DNA of 64,000 bases from assembly GCA_004010275.1 (NCBI GenBank), contig RBWT01000010.1, positions 1-64,000 of the forward strand. The letters are read 5' to 3'. The stretch is from Streptomyces huasconensis (GTDB taxonomy: Bacteria > Actinomycetota > Actinomycetes > Streptomycetales > Streptomycetaceae). The notes beneath the pieces were generated by a model. The model was given only the letters and a program-made list of their open reading frames with translations, was not told the DNA's origin and ran no database searches. Positions 27,299 to 36,943 of the stretch are shown here, piece after piece (positions within the stretch are counted from its first letter, which is position 1; each line of letters starts with the position of its first letter). The position numbers and the translations under genes are program-made.

Positions 27299-28582
27299 AT
27301 GCCGTCCCATGTCATCGAACCCGCAGCAGGGCCCGGCAGCGGGCCCGGCCGCCGAGCGTCCCGACCGCCGTGGCCCGGGGGCCGCTCCCGCCGACCGGCC
27401 GCGGCACTCACCGCGGCAGTGGCCGCTGGCGTGACGGTACTGCTGCTCGCCGCGCTGTCCGTCGTGGCCATGTCCAGCCCGGCCCGGGCGGAGGCAACTC
27501 CCGGAGAGGTGACGGGCTTTGGCTCCAACCCGGGCAACCTGCGCATGTTCCGCTACGCGCCCCCGGGGCTGACCGGCGGGCGCCCCGTCGTCGTGGCCCT
27601 GCACGGCTGCACCCAGAACGCCTCCGGTTACGCGGCCGCCACCGGCTGGATGCGGCTGGCCGACACGTACAAGTTCGCCGTGGTCTTCCCGCAACAGCAG
27701 ACGGCGAACAACATGAACGCGTGCTTCAACTGGTTCGAAGCCGGTGACACCCGGCGGGACTCCGGGGAAGCGCTGTCGATCAAGCAGATGGTCGACCGTA
27801 CGAAGCGGGACCACGGCTCGACGAGCGCCTACGTCAGCGGACTCTCGGCCGGGGGAGGGATGACCTCCGCCATGCTGGCGGCCTACCCCGATGTCTTCTC
27901 GGGCGGGGGAGTGATCGCAGGACTGCCGCACGGCTGCGCCAACTCGGTTGCCTCCGCCCTCAGTTGCATGAGCCCCGGCGTCAACAAGAGCCCCAAGGAG
28001 TGGGGGGACAAGGTTCGGGCGGCCTTCCCGGCGTACGCGGGGCCGCGCCCGAAGGTCTCGATCTGGCACGGCACCACGGACTCGACCGTGCGGCCCATGA
28101 ACGCCACCGAACTCATGGAGCAGTTCACCGACGCCAACGGCACCGACCAGACGCCGGACACCACGGACACGGTCGGCGGCTACCCCCACCGGGTCTACGG
28201 CGGCACCGTCGAGACCTACCAGATCACCGGCATGGGGCACGGCCAGCCCGTCGACCCCGGCACAGGACCGGCCCAGTGCGGCACCGCGGCCGCGTACGTC
28301 CTGGACGTGAACATCTGCTCCGCGTACCACCTCGTCCGCTTCTGGGGCATCGACGACAGCGCCTCACCCACGCCGACCCCGACCCCGAGCCCGACGCCGA
28401 CGGGGACGGCCCCGCCCTACTCCGACACCGCCATCGGCACCGCGACCGACCACTACGTGGCGCAGCGCGTCACCGTGACCGAATACAACCGGCTGGGCGC
28501 CGCCCACGGGTACACCACCCCGTTCACCCTGTACCGATGCGAGTCGGGATGGACCGACAAGGCCGACTGCTCGCCGATCTGA
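27299..28582 (+). CDS. Secreted polyhydroxybutyrate depolymerase (type 1 catalytic domain)
   Basis: A 427-residue secreted esterase. A long basic N-terminus leads into the signal helix (AAVAAGVTVLLLAALSVVAM, cleavage likely after SPARA). The catalytic domain has the lipase box GLSAGGG with the nucleophile at about residue 182, the oxyanion region VVALHGCTQNASGYA, an aspartate in WHGTTDSTVRPMN and the histidine in GMGHGQPVDPG; a Ser/Thr/Pro linker (SPTPTPTPSPTPTGT) follows, and then a small C-terminal polymer-binding-like domain. This is the standard layout of extracellular short-chain PHA depolymerases; close relatives also act as feruloyl esterases. GAGGAG precedes the ATG at 27299. Intact frame. 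Confidence 0.9.
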   Translation: MPSHVIEPAAGPGSGPGRRASRPPWPGGRSRRPAAALTAAVAAGVTVLLLAALSVVAMSSPARAEATPGEVTGFGSNPGNLRMFRYAPPGLTGGRPVVVALHGCTQNASGYAAATGWMRLADTYKFAVVFPQQQTANNMNACFNWFEAGDTRRDSGEALSIKQMVDRTKRDHGSTSAYVSGLSAGGGMTSAMLAAYPDVFSGGGVIAGLPHGCANSVASALSCMSPGVNKSPKEWGDKVRAAFPAYAGPRPKVSIWHGTTDSTVRPMNATELMEQFTDANGTDQTPDTTDTVGGYPHRVYGGTVETYQITGMGHGQPVDPGTGPAQCGTAAAYVLDVNICSAYHLVRFWGIDDSASPTPTPTPSPTPTGTAPPYSDTAIGTATDHYVAQRVTVTEYNRLGAAHGYTTPFTLYRCESGWTDKADCSPI

Positions 28583-28607
28583 CCCGCGAGGCAGGAGGCC
28601 GCGGGCG

Positions 28608-29306
28608 TCAGTCGAGCTGCGAGCGCAACCACTCCTCCACCACGCGCACATGCGCCGCCGCGGCCGACCGTGCCGCCTCCGGGTCCCTCGCCTGAAGTGC
28701 ACGGTAGATCCGTCCGTGGTCCTCGCGGGCCTGCGCGAAGGCATCCGCGTCCTCGTGGCCGCGCTGCACCCGGGCGCGGAAGGTCCGTGAGGAGAGCCGC
28801 TCGATGATGGCGGCGAGCACGTCGTTCCCCGCGGCCCGGGCGATGGCCCCATGGAAGGCCATGTCGGCGGTGATGAAGTCCGCCGCGTCGGAGGTCTCGT
28901 GCATCGTGGTCAGGTGACCGGCCACCGTGGCCAGCTGCTCCTCGTCGATCCGGGCCGCGGCCTGAGCGGTGGCCGCGGACTCCAGAATCCGGCGCACTTC
29001 GAGCAGTTCGACCAGCGCCGCCTTGGGTGAGATCTCCGCGACCAGGCCGAACGTCTCCAGGAGGTCACCGGCCTCCAGCCGCGTCACGTAGATCCCGGAG
29101 CCGTGCCGCGCCTCCAGTACGCCGAGCACGGTCAGCGCGCGGATGGCCTCCCGCATCGAGCTGCGGGACAGGCCGAGGCGGGCCGCGAGGTCGCGCTCGG
29201 TGGGCAGCCGCTGCCCCGGCTCCAGCGTCCCGTCGGTGATCATCTGCTTGATCTGTCCGATGGCCCGCTGTGTGACGGTCCCCTTGACGGGGGTCGCGAC
29301 CTCCAT
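28608..29306 (-). CDS. FadR-subfamily GntR regulator
   Basis: A 232-residue regulator with a winged helix at about residues 8-72 (IGQIKQMITDGTLEPGQRLP, LGLSRSSMREAIRALTVLGV, RHGSGIYV) and an FCD domain (FITADMAFHGAIARAAGNDV; REDHGRIYRALQARDPEAAR). It is divergent from the L-fuconate-dehydratase-like gene; two operator-like sites (TAGTCCGACCA and TGGTCTGATAA) lie between them and match the T-N-G-T-N-ACNA pattern known for this subfamily. It probably represses sugar-acid catabolism until an inducer such as a sugar-derived acid binds. The frame is intact and the ATG at 29306 is clear. Confidence 0.9.
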   Translation of the reverse strand: MEVATPVKGTVTQRAIGQIKQMITDGTLEPGQRLPTERDLAARLGLSRSSMREAIRALTVLGVLEARHGSGIYVTRLEAGDLLETFGLVAEISPKAALVELLEVRRILESAATAQAAARIDEEQLATVAGHLTTMHETSDAADFITADMAFHGAIARAAGNDVLAAIIERLSSRTFRARVQRGHEDADAFAQAREDHGRIYRALQARDPEAARSAAAAHVRVVEEWLRSQLD

Positions 29307-29353
29307 GGTGCCCCTCTCCGATGACCGGTGTCGCGGCAGTCTACTCAGTAAAG

Positions 29354-29428
29354 TAGTCCGACCAATATCCGTGTTCCGGCGGGGAATTGCGGCTCTGAGG
29401 GTGTTGCGTGCGCCAAGTGGTCTGATAA
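29354..29428. promoter_or_regulatory. Two FadR-type operator-like sites
   Basis: TAGTCCGACCA at 29354-29364 and TGGTCTGATAA at 29418-29428 both fit the T-N-G-T-N3-A-C/T-N-A pattern of FCD-type GntR operators. They sit within longer matching stretches (GTAGTCCGACCAATATCCGT and GTGGTCTGATAAATATGCGT), making a direct repeat 64 bases apart in the divergent promoter region. Confidence 0.65.
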
Positions 29429-29578
29429 ATATGCGTCACGGCGGAGAGCCGGGTCCTCGCCGTGCACCCCGTCTCCGCGGACTGAGCGGCCGGAACGGCC
29501 CGAATGGCTTCATGGCCGCAGGGCGGCGGGTCCGGCAGCCGGCGCGCACACCTTCGTATCCGCCCGAAAGGCACACCT

Positions 29579-30936
29579 GTGAGCGTAACTCCCCATAAGG
29601 CGTCCGCCGGTTCGCGGATCACCGCCGTCGACACGTATGACATCCGCTTCCCCACCTCGCGGGAACTGGACGGCTCCGACGCCATGAACCCCGACCCCGA
29701 CTACTCCGCCGCCTATGCGGTGCTCCGCACCGACGCGGGCGACGGGCTCGAAGGGCACGGCTTCGCCTTCACCATCGGCCGCGGCAACGAGATCCAGGTC
29801 GCCGCCCTGGACGCGCTCCGGCCCCACCTGACCGGCCGCCGCGTCGACGACATGTGTGCCGATCCCGGCTCGGTCAGCCGCGACCTGGTGGGAGACAGCC
29901 AACTGCGCTGGCTCGGACCGGAGAAGGGCGTGATGCACATGGCCATCGGGGCCGTCGTCAACGCCACCTGGGACCTGGCGGCCAAGCGTGACGGAAAACC
30001 GCTGTGGCGGTTCCTCGCCGACGCCGGGCCCGAGTGGCTGGTGAGCCAGGTCGACTTCCGCTACATCGAGGACGCCCTCGCCCCCGACCAGGCCCTCGCG
30101 CTCCTGCGCCGCGGCCGGGACGGCGCCGCACGACGCGAGGCCGCCTTGCGGGAGCACGGCTACCCCGGCTACACCACCTCGCCCGGCTGGCTCGGCTACT
30201 CCGATGACAAGCTGACCCGGCTCGCCAAGGAAGCCGTCGCCGACGGCTTCACCCAGATCAAGCTGAAGGTCGCGCCGACCTCCACGACGACATCCGGCGC
30301 ATGCGGACGGCGCGGGAGGCCGTGGGCCCCGACATCCGGATCGACGTCGACGCCAACCAGCGGTGGGGCGTACGCGAGGCCGTGGCGTGGACGAGCGCTC
30401 TGGCCCCGTTCGACCCGTACTGGATCGAGGAGCCCACCAGCCCCGACGACGTCCTCGGCCACGCCGCGATCCGCCGGGCGGTGCACCCGGTGAAGGTCGC
30501 CACCGGTGAGCACGTGCAGAACCGCATCGTCTTCAAACAGCTGCTCCAGGCAGGCGCGGTGGACGTACTGCAGATGGACGCGGCCCGGGTCGGCGGCGTC
30601 AACGAGAACCTGGCCATCCTGCTGCTCGCGGCCCGGTACGGCGTGCCGGTGTGTCCGCACGCGGGCGGTGTGGGCCTGTGCGAGCTGGTCCAGCACCTGT
30701 CGATGTTCGACTACGTGGCACTGTCCGGCACCACCGAGCACCGGGTGATCGAGTACGTCGACCATCTCCACGAGCACTTCGAGGACCCGGTGCGCATGGT
30801 GCGCGGACACTACGCCGCCCCTCACGCCCCCGGCTTCTCGGCGACGATGCGACCGGAGTCGATCGCGACCTACCGGTACCCCGACGGCACGTTCTGGGCG
30901 GCGGACGCCGCGGCGACGCGGGAAGCGACGGCATGA
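29579..30936 (+). CDS. Enolase-superfamily sugar-acid dehydratase, L-fuconate dehydratase-like (one frameshift)
   Basis: About 452 residues. Mandelate-racemase-type enolase: N-terminal capping domain ([20 protein letters not shown]), then the barrel with the acid/base lysine pair (FTQIKLKV), metal ligands in [21 protein letters not shown] and [10 protein letters not shown], and the histidine in [14 protein letters not shown]. The opening [13 protein letters not shown] is characteristic of L-fuconate dehydratases, which convert L-fuconate to 2-keto-3-deoxy-L-fuconate. One break near 30275. GTG at 29579 follows GAAAGG. The divergent GntR probably controls it. No other fucose gene is nearby, so the exact acid is uncertain. 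Confidence 0.88.
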
Positions 30937-30966
30937 GAACCACCGGGGTGCGCTACGTTGCCCGCC

Positions 30967-31538
30967 ATGACCGGACTCGGACCCGTCGCCTGGCCACCCG
31001 CCCCGATAAGGACCGAACGGCTCGTGCTCCGCGAGTCCGAGGCCCGTGACCGAGCGGCGTTCATCGAACTGTTCGCCTCGCCGGAGGTGGGCACCTACAT
31101 CGGAGGCGCTCGCTCGCGCGAGGAACTCGAACGCGCAGTGCCCGAAGTGCCAGGGCGGCGCTCCGGTTTCTTCGTGATCGATCTCGACGGAGCGATGATC
31201 GGCATGGTCACGCTCGACCGTCGCGACGCAGAGCGTCCCGGTAGCGTCCGCCCGGGCGCGGGGAAGACCGGCGAGGCCGAACTCGGCTACCTGTTCCTGC
31301 CCGAGGCGTGGGGGCAGGGCTACGCCGCCGAGGCGTGCGCGGCGGCGCTCGGCTGGTTCGCCGACGTGCTGCCCGGTGAGCCGGTGGTGCTCCGCACCCA
31401 GACGGCCAACGACCGCGCGCTGCGCGTCGCGGAGAAGCTGGGGTTCACCGGGGTGCAGCGGTACGAGGAGTACGGCGCGAGCAGTGGCTCGGTGTGTGGT
31501 CCGCGGCGGACTCTGCCCCCGCTCGCAGGGGTGGGTGA
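30967..31538 (+). CDS. RimJ/RimL-type GNAT acetyltransferase (one frameshift)
   Basis: About 190 residues: IRTERLVLRESEARDRAAFI opens the domain, and the acetyl-CoA loop is ELGYLFLPEAWGQGYAAEAC, followed by TANDRALRVAEKLGFTGVQR. Up to residue 168 the frame is continuous; then the original frame reads into unrelated residues, whereas a shift near 31472 gives EQWLGVWSAADSAPARRGG and stops at TGA 31536-31538, a normal family ending. Such enzymes acetylate amino groups of small molecules or ribosomal protein termini; the substrate is unknown. Confidence 0.82.
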
Positions 31539-31667
31539 TCGTGGGCCATTGTGCCGGTTGTCCGCTCTTGTCATGATGGTGCGGTACGCCCGTACGCGTC
31601 CGGCGGTCTTCCTCCCGCCTGGGCGCTGCCTCCGCCGAGCGGTCTCCGACTGATCCAGGACGGTGCG

Positions 31668-32692
31668 ATGACCCGGCACTTCGCCGTGGACGGCGAACCA
31701 CTTCCCCTCCCGCTGGCGCGGGCCTACGACACCGCGCTACTGGACCTCGACGGCGTCGTCTACGTGGGGCCGTACGCGGTCGAGCACGCCGCCCCTTCGC
31801 TCGCCCGCGCCGAGGCCCTAGGGATGCGTCTGGCCTACGTCACGAACAACGCCTACAGAACGCCCCGGGCGGTCGGCGAGCACCTGCGGCGGCTCGGGCT
31901 GCCGGCTGGCGGAGGACGACGTCGGTGACGTCGGCGCAGGCCGCTGCCCGCCTGGCCGCGGAGCTGCGCCCGCCCGTGGTCCGGGTCCTGGCCATCGGGG
32001 GCGAGGGGCTGCTGGCCGCGTTACGTGCCCACGGTCTGGAGCCCGTCCGTTCCGCCGATGACGAGCCGGACTGCGTCGTCCAGGGCTTCGCGCCGACCGT
32101 CAGCTGGCGCGAACTCGCCGAGGCGCGTGCGCCGTGGGACGCGGGGTGCCCTGGATCGTCACCAACGCCGACCCGAACGCGCCCACGCACCGGGGCGCGG
32201 CGCCGGGCAACGGCGCCCTCGCCGGCGTGGTGCGGGCCGCCACCGGTGCCGTCCCCCTGGTGGCGGGCAAACCGGCCGCCGCGCTGTTGCGGGAGGGCGC
32301 GGCCCGGACCGGTGCCCGGCGGCCCCTCATGGTCGGCGACCGGTTGGACACCGATGTGGAGGGCGCGCGGACAGCCGGGTTCGACAGCCTCGTCGTACTC
32401 ACCGGTGCCACCACACCGTACGAACTGCTCACCGCCCCGGAACACCAGCGCCCCACTCACGTGGCGGCGGACCTGCGCGGGCTGCTGGCCCCCGCGCCGC
32501 GTGGAGGAGCACGCCGGAGGCTTTCGGTGCGGCGGCTGGCGGGGCCATGTGTGCGACGGCGAACTGGTGCTCAAGGGGCGGGGGGACCGCGAGGACGCAC
32601 TGTGGGTGGCCTGCCGGGCGGCGTGGTCGGCGCCCGAACCACCCTGTACGGCAACGGCGTTGGCGGTGCTGGCCCGCTGCGCGCTGGGGTGA
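31668..32692 (+). CDS. HAD-IIA sugar-phosphatase-like hydrolase (about three frameshifts)
   Basis: About 340 residues, NagD/PGP-type HAD hydrolase: motif I in DTALLDLDGVVYVGPYAVEH, motif II in LAYVTNNAYRTPRAVGEHLR, the C2 cap (VVRVLAIGGEGLLAALRAHG), motif III/IV in VAGKPAAALL and LMVGDRLDTDVEGARTAGFD. It dephosphorylates phosphosugars or 2-phosphoglycolate-like compounds in the cytosol. Breaks lie near 31905, 32140 and 32495. After the enzyme core, a C-terminal stretch (CDGELVLKGRGDREDALWVA) matches the extra tail of Streptomyces homologues. The ATG at 31668 follows CCAGGA. Confidence 0.8.
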
Positions 32693-32719
32693 CCCGTACG
32701 CACCGGGGGCGTGGGCCGC

Positions 32720-33664
32720 TCACGCGGTGGGAAGGCCGTCGCCGAGCGCCGCCTCCCGCCGTACATGGTCGGCGACCTGCGCATGCGTCGCGTACCAGAC
32801 GTCCTGCCGCCCGCAGACGTGCTCCAGCAACCGCTCCAGGACGACGGCCCGTGACCGGTGGCCGATGACATGCGGGTGCAGGGTGATCTCGAACAGTCCG
32901 CCCTCCGAGTACGCGGCGTCGAACTCGTCCTGCCACAGGCCCAGTACGTGGCGCGGCATCGTGTACGGGCGCACGGCGCTGTAGCGGTCCATGTTGAAGT
33001 AGACGGCATCGTCCCGAATCCACTCGGGCGGTATCTCCACCAGTCCCGTCGGCCGGCCGTAGGAGAGGATCTCGTACGGGTCGTCGTCGGCCATCAGGGA
33101 GGAGTCGTACGACAGGCCGAGTTCGAGGGTGATGTCCAGCGTGTGTTCGCTGAAGTCCCAGGACGGCGTGCGGATGCCCACCGGCCGCTGCCCGGTGATC
33201 CGTTCGAGAACGTCCGCGCAGCGGAAGGCGAGTTCCCGCTCGTCCCGTCGGCCCAGCTCCATGTTGCGCTCGTGAATCCAGCCGTGCAGGGCGACCTCGT
33301 GACCGCGTTCCACATAGCCCCGCGCCTCCTCGGGGCGCAGGAGCGCGGACACCGCCGGCATGAAGAACGTCGCGGGCAGGGCGTGCCGTTCGAGCAGACG
33401 GAGAATGCGGGGTACGCCTACGCGGGCCCCGTACTCGCCCTGCGAGAGCTTTCCCGGCATCACCTCCGCGTCGCGCAGCGGAATCGTCTCGTGGTCGGGG
33501 TCGAAGGAGAACGCCACGGCGGCCTTGGCGCCGTGCGGCCACCGGGCCGGTTTGAGACTGCGCCCGGCGCGCACCCGCTCGACGTGGCGGCGCCATTCGT
33601 CCTCCCGCCACTGCCAGGGGGCCCGGGGCGGCTGCCCGGTGGTGTCGTCAGCCGGTTCGGTCAT
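32720..33664 (-). CDS. Polysaccharide deacetylase family protein
   Basis: A 314-residue NodB-fold hydrolase with an intact frame. Metal and catalytic residues sit in AAVAFSFDPDHETIPLRDAE (a variant of the TFDDG motif) and in EVALHGWIHERNMELGRRDE (H-x3-H), then GIRTPSWDFSEHTLDITLEL and EITLHPHVIGHRSRAVVLER. This variant groups with PgdA/PuuE-like deacetylases and allantoinase-like enzymes that cleave N-acyl or amide bonds rather than with secreted chitin deacetylases; no signal peptide is present, so it should act in the cytosol. The ATG at 33664 follows GAGGGACCG. It is divergent from an M20 amidohydrolase, and the pair may process the same N-acylated compound. Confidence 0.85.
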   Translation of the reverse strand: MTEPADDTTGQPPRAPWQWREDEWRRHVERVRAGRSLKPARWPHGAKAAVAFSFDPDHETIPLRDAEVMPGKLSQGEYGARVGVPRILRLLERHALPATFFMPAVSALLRPEEARGYVERGHEVALHGWIHERNMELGRRDERELAFRCADVLERITGQRPVGIRTPSWDFSEHTLDITLELGLSYDSSLMADDDPYEILSYGRPTGLVEIPPEWIRDDAVYFNMDRYSAVRPYTMPRHVLGLWQDEFDAAYSEGGLFEITLHPHVIGHRSRAVVLERLLEHVCGRQDVWYATHAQVADHVRREAALGDGLPTA

Positions 33665-33938
33665 GACGGTCCCTCGCTCCTTCCGTGGCCCAGGGGGGGG
33701 GTGAACTCCCTGGGCCTCTCCTGGATGAGCCAGGACGAGCATGCCAGTGCCCCGGACCATGGACAGGAGCGCGAACAGGACAACGCCCTATGGCGCCGCG
33801 CTGACCGAAACGCGGGCCTCGGCGGAGAGGCCGTCTGCCCGGCACCGGGCGGTCTGTCTACTGTGGTCAGGTCGGCCCTCGGGCTGTCGACCCCACAAGG
33901 CTTCGGCGGGCCTCGGCCTGCGGGGAGGAGAGTCCACC

Positions 33939-35145
33939 ATGATCCTGGACGAGGCCCGGCGGCTCCTGCCCGACGCCGTGGCACTGCGCCGCTCCCTGCA
34001 CGCCTGCCCGGAGACCGGACTGCACCTGCCGAAAACACAGCGTCAGGTTTTGGCGGCGCTGGACGGCCTGGGCCTGGACGTCCGTACCGGCCGGCGGCTG
34101 ACGTCGGTGACCGCGACCCTCGACGGGCCACGGGACGGTCCGGTGGTCCTACTGCGCGCGGACATGGACGCCCTGCCCGTCGCCGAGGCCACCGGCCTGG
34201 AGTTCGCCTCACGCAACCCCGGCGTCATGCACGCCTGCGGTCACGACGCCCACACGGCCATGCTGGTCGCCGCCGCCCGGCTGCTCGCCGCGCGCCGCGA
34301 CGGCCTCGCCGGGCGCGTGGTGTTCATGTTCCAGCCCGGCGAGGAGGGCCACCACGGCGCCCGCCACATGATCGACGAGGGGCTGCTGGCCGGACACGGC
34401 CGCGAGGTGGGCGCCGCGTTCGCCCTGCACGTCACGCCGGGACTGCCGAGCGGCGGCCTGTGGCTGCGCCCCGGCCCGCAGATGGCCGCCTCCGACAAGC
34501 TGCACATCGTCGTACGAGGCCGGGGCGGCCACGCGTCGTCACCGCATACGGCGTGCGATCCCGTGCCCGTGGCCTGCGAGGTCGTCCTCGCCCTGCAGAC
34601 GGCGGTGACCAGGACGGTCAGCGTCACCGATCCGGCCGTCGTCACCGTCAGCTCCCTCACCGCGGGCTCGATGCCGGGTGTCATCCCGGAGACGGTGGCC
34701 CTCGCCGGGACCCTGCGCACCTTGTCGCACGAGACACGCGCACACGTGCACGAAGTGGTCACCCGGGTCGCCCAGGGCGTCGCTGCGGCCCACGGGGCGA
34801 CGGCGGAGGTGTCGATCGTGGCGGGGTATCCGGTGACCCGCAACGACCCGGCGTTCACCGACTTCGTGCTCCGCGCGGCGGCGGACGCTGCTCGGCGCCG
34901 AGCACGTCCACGTGCAGCCCGCCCCGGCGATGACGGCGGAGGACTTCGCCTACGTCCTCGACGCGGTCCCGGGAGCCCTCGCCTTTCTGGGCGCGTGCCC
35001 GCCCGGCCTCGAGCCCGGGCGCGCTCCCGCCCTGCACTCCGACCGGGCGGACATCGACGAGGACGCCCTCGCGGCCGGGATCGCCTGTTACGCGGCCGTG
35101 GCCCTGCGCCGGCTCGGCGCCGACATCGGTGCGGGTGCGTCATGA
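33939..35145 (+). CDS. M20-family amidohydrolase (one frameshift)
   Basis: About 402 residues. Zinc peptidase of the hippurate/N-acyl-amino-acid hydrolase branch: RRSLHACPETGLHLPKTQRQ, PVVLLRADMDALPVAEATGL, the metal-binding VMHACGHDAHTAMLVAAARL, the catalytic FQPGEEGHHGARHMIDEG, the dimer-domain VRGRGGHASSPHTACDPVPV and the C-terminal MTAEDFAYVLDAVPGALAFL. One surplus base near 34888 joins the halves. The enzyme removes an acyl group from an amino acid. The ATG at 33939 follows GGGGAGGAG; its stop overlaps the next acetyltransferase start as ATGA, so the two are coupled. Confidence 0.88.
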
Positions 35146-35662
35146 GTGAGCTGCGGATTCGCCCCGCGGCCTCCGGTGAACTGGACCGCGTGGAGGGGCT
35201 GTGGCTGGAGGCCAGCCGCTGGCTCGCCTCCAAAGGGATCGACCAGTGGCAGTACCCGCCCCGGCGCGGCGCATGGCAGAGGCCGTCCGCGCCGGGGACT
35301 GCTACCTCGCCTTCCGGGACGGCCGACTGGTGGGGACGGTGACCGTCCAGCGGCAGGCCGATCTCGAATGGTGGGCGGACGACGACCCGGAGTCGGCTCT
35401 GTACGTCCACGACCTGGCCGTGAGCAGAGCGGCCGCCGGCCAGTCGGTGGGCGCGCAACTGCTGAACTGGGCGGGCCGGTTGGCGGCGCGGAGCGAGAAG
35501 CCCTGGCTCAGGCTGGAGGCGTGGAAGACCAACTCCGTGCTGCACCGCTACTACCTGAACCAGGGGTTCGAGCTGCTGCGGATCGTCGACCTGCCGCACC
35601 GCAACTCCGGTGCCCTGTTCCAACGGCCCACCGGGACCGCCGTGACGCGACGCCACAGCTGA
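35142..35662 (+). CDS. GNAT family acetyltransferase (one frameshift)
   Basis: About 173 residues: ELRIRPAASGELDRVEGLWL and WLASKGIDQWQYPPRRG, a break near 35268, then MAEAVRAGDCYLAFRDGRLV and YVHDLAVSRAAAGQSVGAQL (acetyl-CoA loop), ending with NSVLHRYYLNQGFELLRIVD. The SKGIDQW motif is typical of Streptomyces GNAT proteins that modify small molecules. Its start shares ATGA with the amidohydrolase stop; an acetyltransferase coupled to a deacylase suggests a cycle on an amino compound, but this is inference. Confidence 0.82.
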
Positions 35663-35881
35663 CGGCACGCTCTTCGTACTGTCCCACTTGTTAACTCGTA
35701 CTGATTCAACCGCGCGTTGCTCAAGAAACGGGGGAGAGACTGGAGGCAGCAAGGCTTGTTCGCGGTCGCAATTTGCCGTCGGGTGCCCGGAGGGTCGGCC
35801 TCCGCCCGGCAGGCCCCTGCGTCCCACCAGAAGGAGCCGCCCCATGAAGCAGCCCTGTGTCACCCGCCGCCGACCGTCGTG

Positions 35882-36943
35882 TCAGCCGGACGCGGTGACC
35901 TTACGGACCCGATGGCGATCGGTCTCGGCGATGACGAGGTCACCACCCGGTGCGATGCGCACCGCCCGTGGATAGCGCAGCAGCACTCCGAGCGGCCGGA
36001 CCGTCCTCCCGGTCCTCGCCGGGCGGCCCGCCGGCCACCGTCGTGATGCCGCCGTCCGGCAGGACGACGCGCACGCACTGGTTGAGGGAATCGGCGATGT
36101 AGAGGTTGCCCTCGCCGTCCAGGTCGACGCCGCGTGGCTGGTGGAGCGGGGTGTCGGTGGCCGGGGCGCCGCCGGCGTCGTCGTATCCGGGCTTCCCGGT
36201 TCCCGCCACCGTCGTGATCAGCCCGTCGGGCGACACCATGCGTATCCGGTGGGAGAAGCAGTCGGCGATGTACAAGCGGCCCTCGGCGTCCGTCACGAGG
36301 TCGATGGGATGGTGCAGTTCGCCGGCGACGGCCGGTACGCCGTCCGGACCGGAGCCGGGCTCGCCGGTTCCCGCGACGGTGGTGATGGAGCCGTCGGCGC
36401 GGATGGCACGGACCCGGTGCCCTTTCCACTCGGCGACATAGAGCGTCCCCGCGCCGTCCAGGGCCAGCCCCCTGGGTTCGTTGAGCGTCGCCCGGGTGGC
36501 CGGGCCGCCGTCTCCACCGGAGCCGGGCTCGCCGGTTCCCGCGACGGTGGTGATGCAGCCGTCCGGTGCGATCCGCCGTACCCGGTGGTTCCAGTAGTCG
36601 GCGACGTACAGATGGCCCGCGGCGTCGCGGACCAGCCCCCCGGGTTCGTTGAGTGCCGCCCGGGTGGCCGGGCCGCCGTCTCCGCCGAAACCGGGCTCGC
36701 CGGTCCCCGCGACGGTGGTGATGGAACCGTCCGGCGCGATCCGCCGGACCCGGTGGCCCTTCCGGTCGGCGACGTACAGGCACCCGACGCGTCGACCGCC
36801 AGGGCCCGGGGCTGGTGCAGAGCCGCCCGGTCGGCCGGCCCGCCGTCTCCGCGTGAGTCCGCCTCGCCGGTGCCGGCGAGGGTGACGATGACATGGCCCG
36901 CCATGTGCGCGGACCCGCTGCCCGTACGTGTGCTGCCCGTCAT
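35882..36943 (-). CDS. NHL-repeat beta-propeller protein (two compensating frameshifts)
   Basis: About 353 residues forming six NHL repeats of roughly 57 residues, one propeller: each has the pattern hydrophobic-TTVAGTGEPG, GDGGPATRAAL, NEPxGLxxDxxG, LYVADxxNHRVRRI. Repeat 1 begins IVTLAGTGEADSRGDGGPAD; repeat 6 is RYPRAVRIAPGGDLVIAETD followed by RHRVRKVTASG and the TGA at 35882-35884. Breaks lie near 36785 (one base missing) and 36000. No signal peptide or enzyme domain is present, so it is probably a cytosolic binding or scaffold protein. AGGAGG precedes the ATG at 36943. The repeat units are very similar at DNA level, indicating recent internal duplication. Confidence 0.83.

Noticed and set aside
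36000..36930. Periodic DNA similarity as a non-coding satellite
   Set aside because: The roughly 170-base period corresponds to NHL propeller repeats of about 57 residues in one protein.
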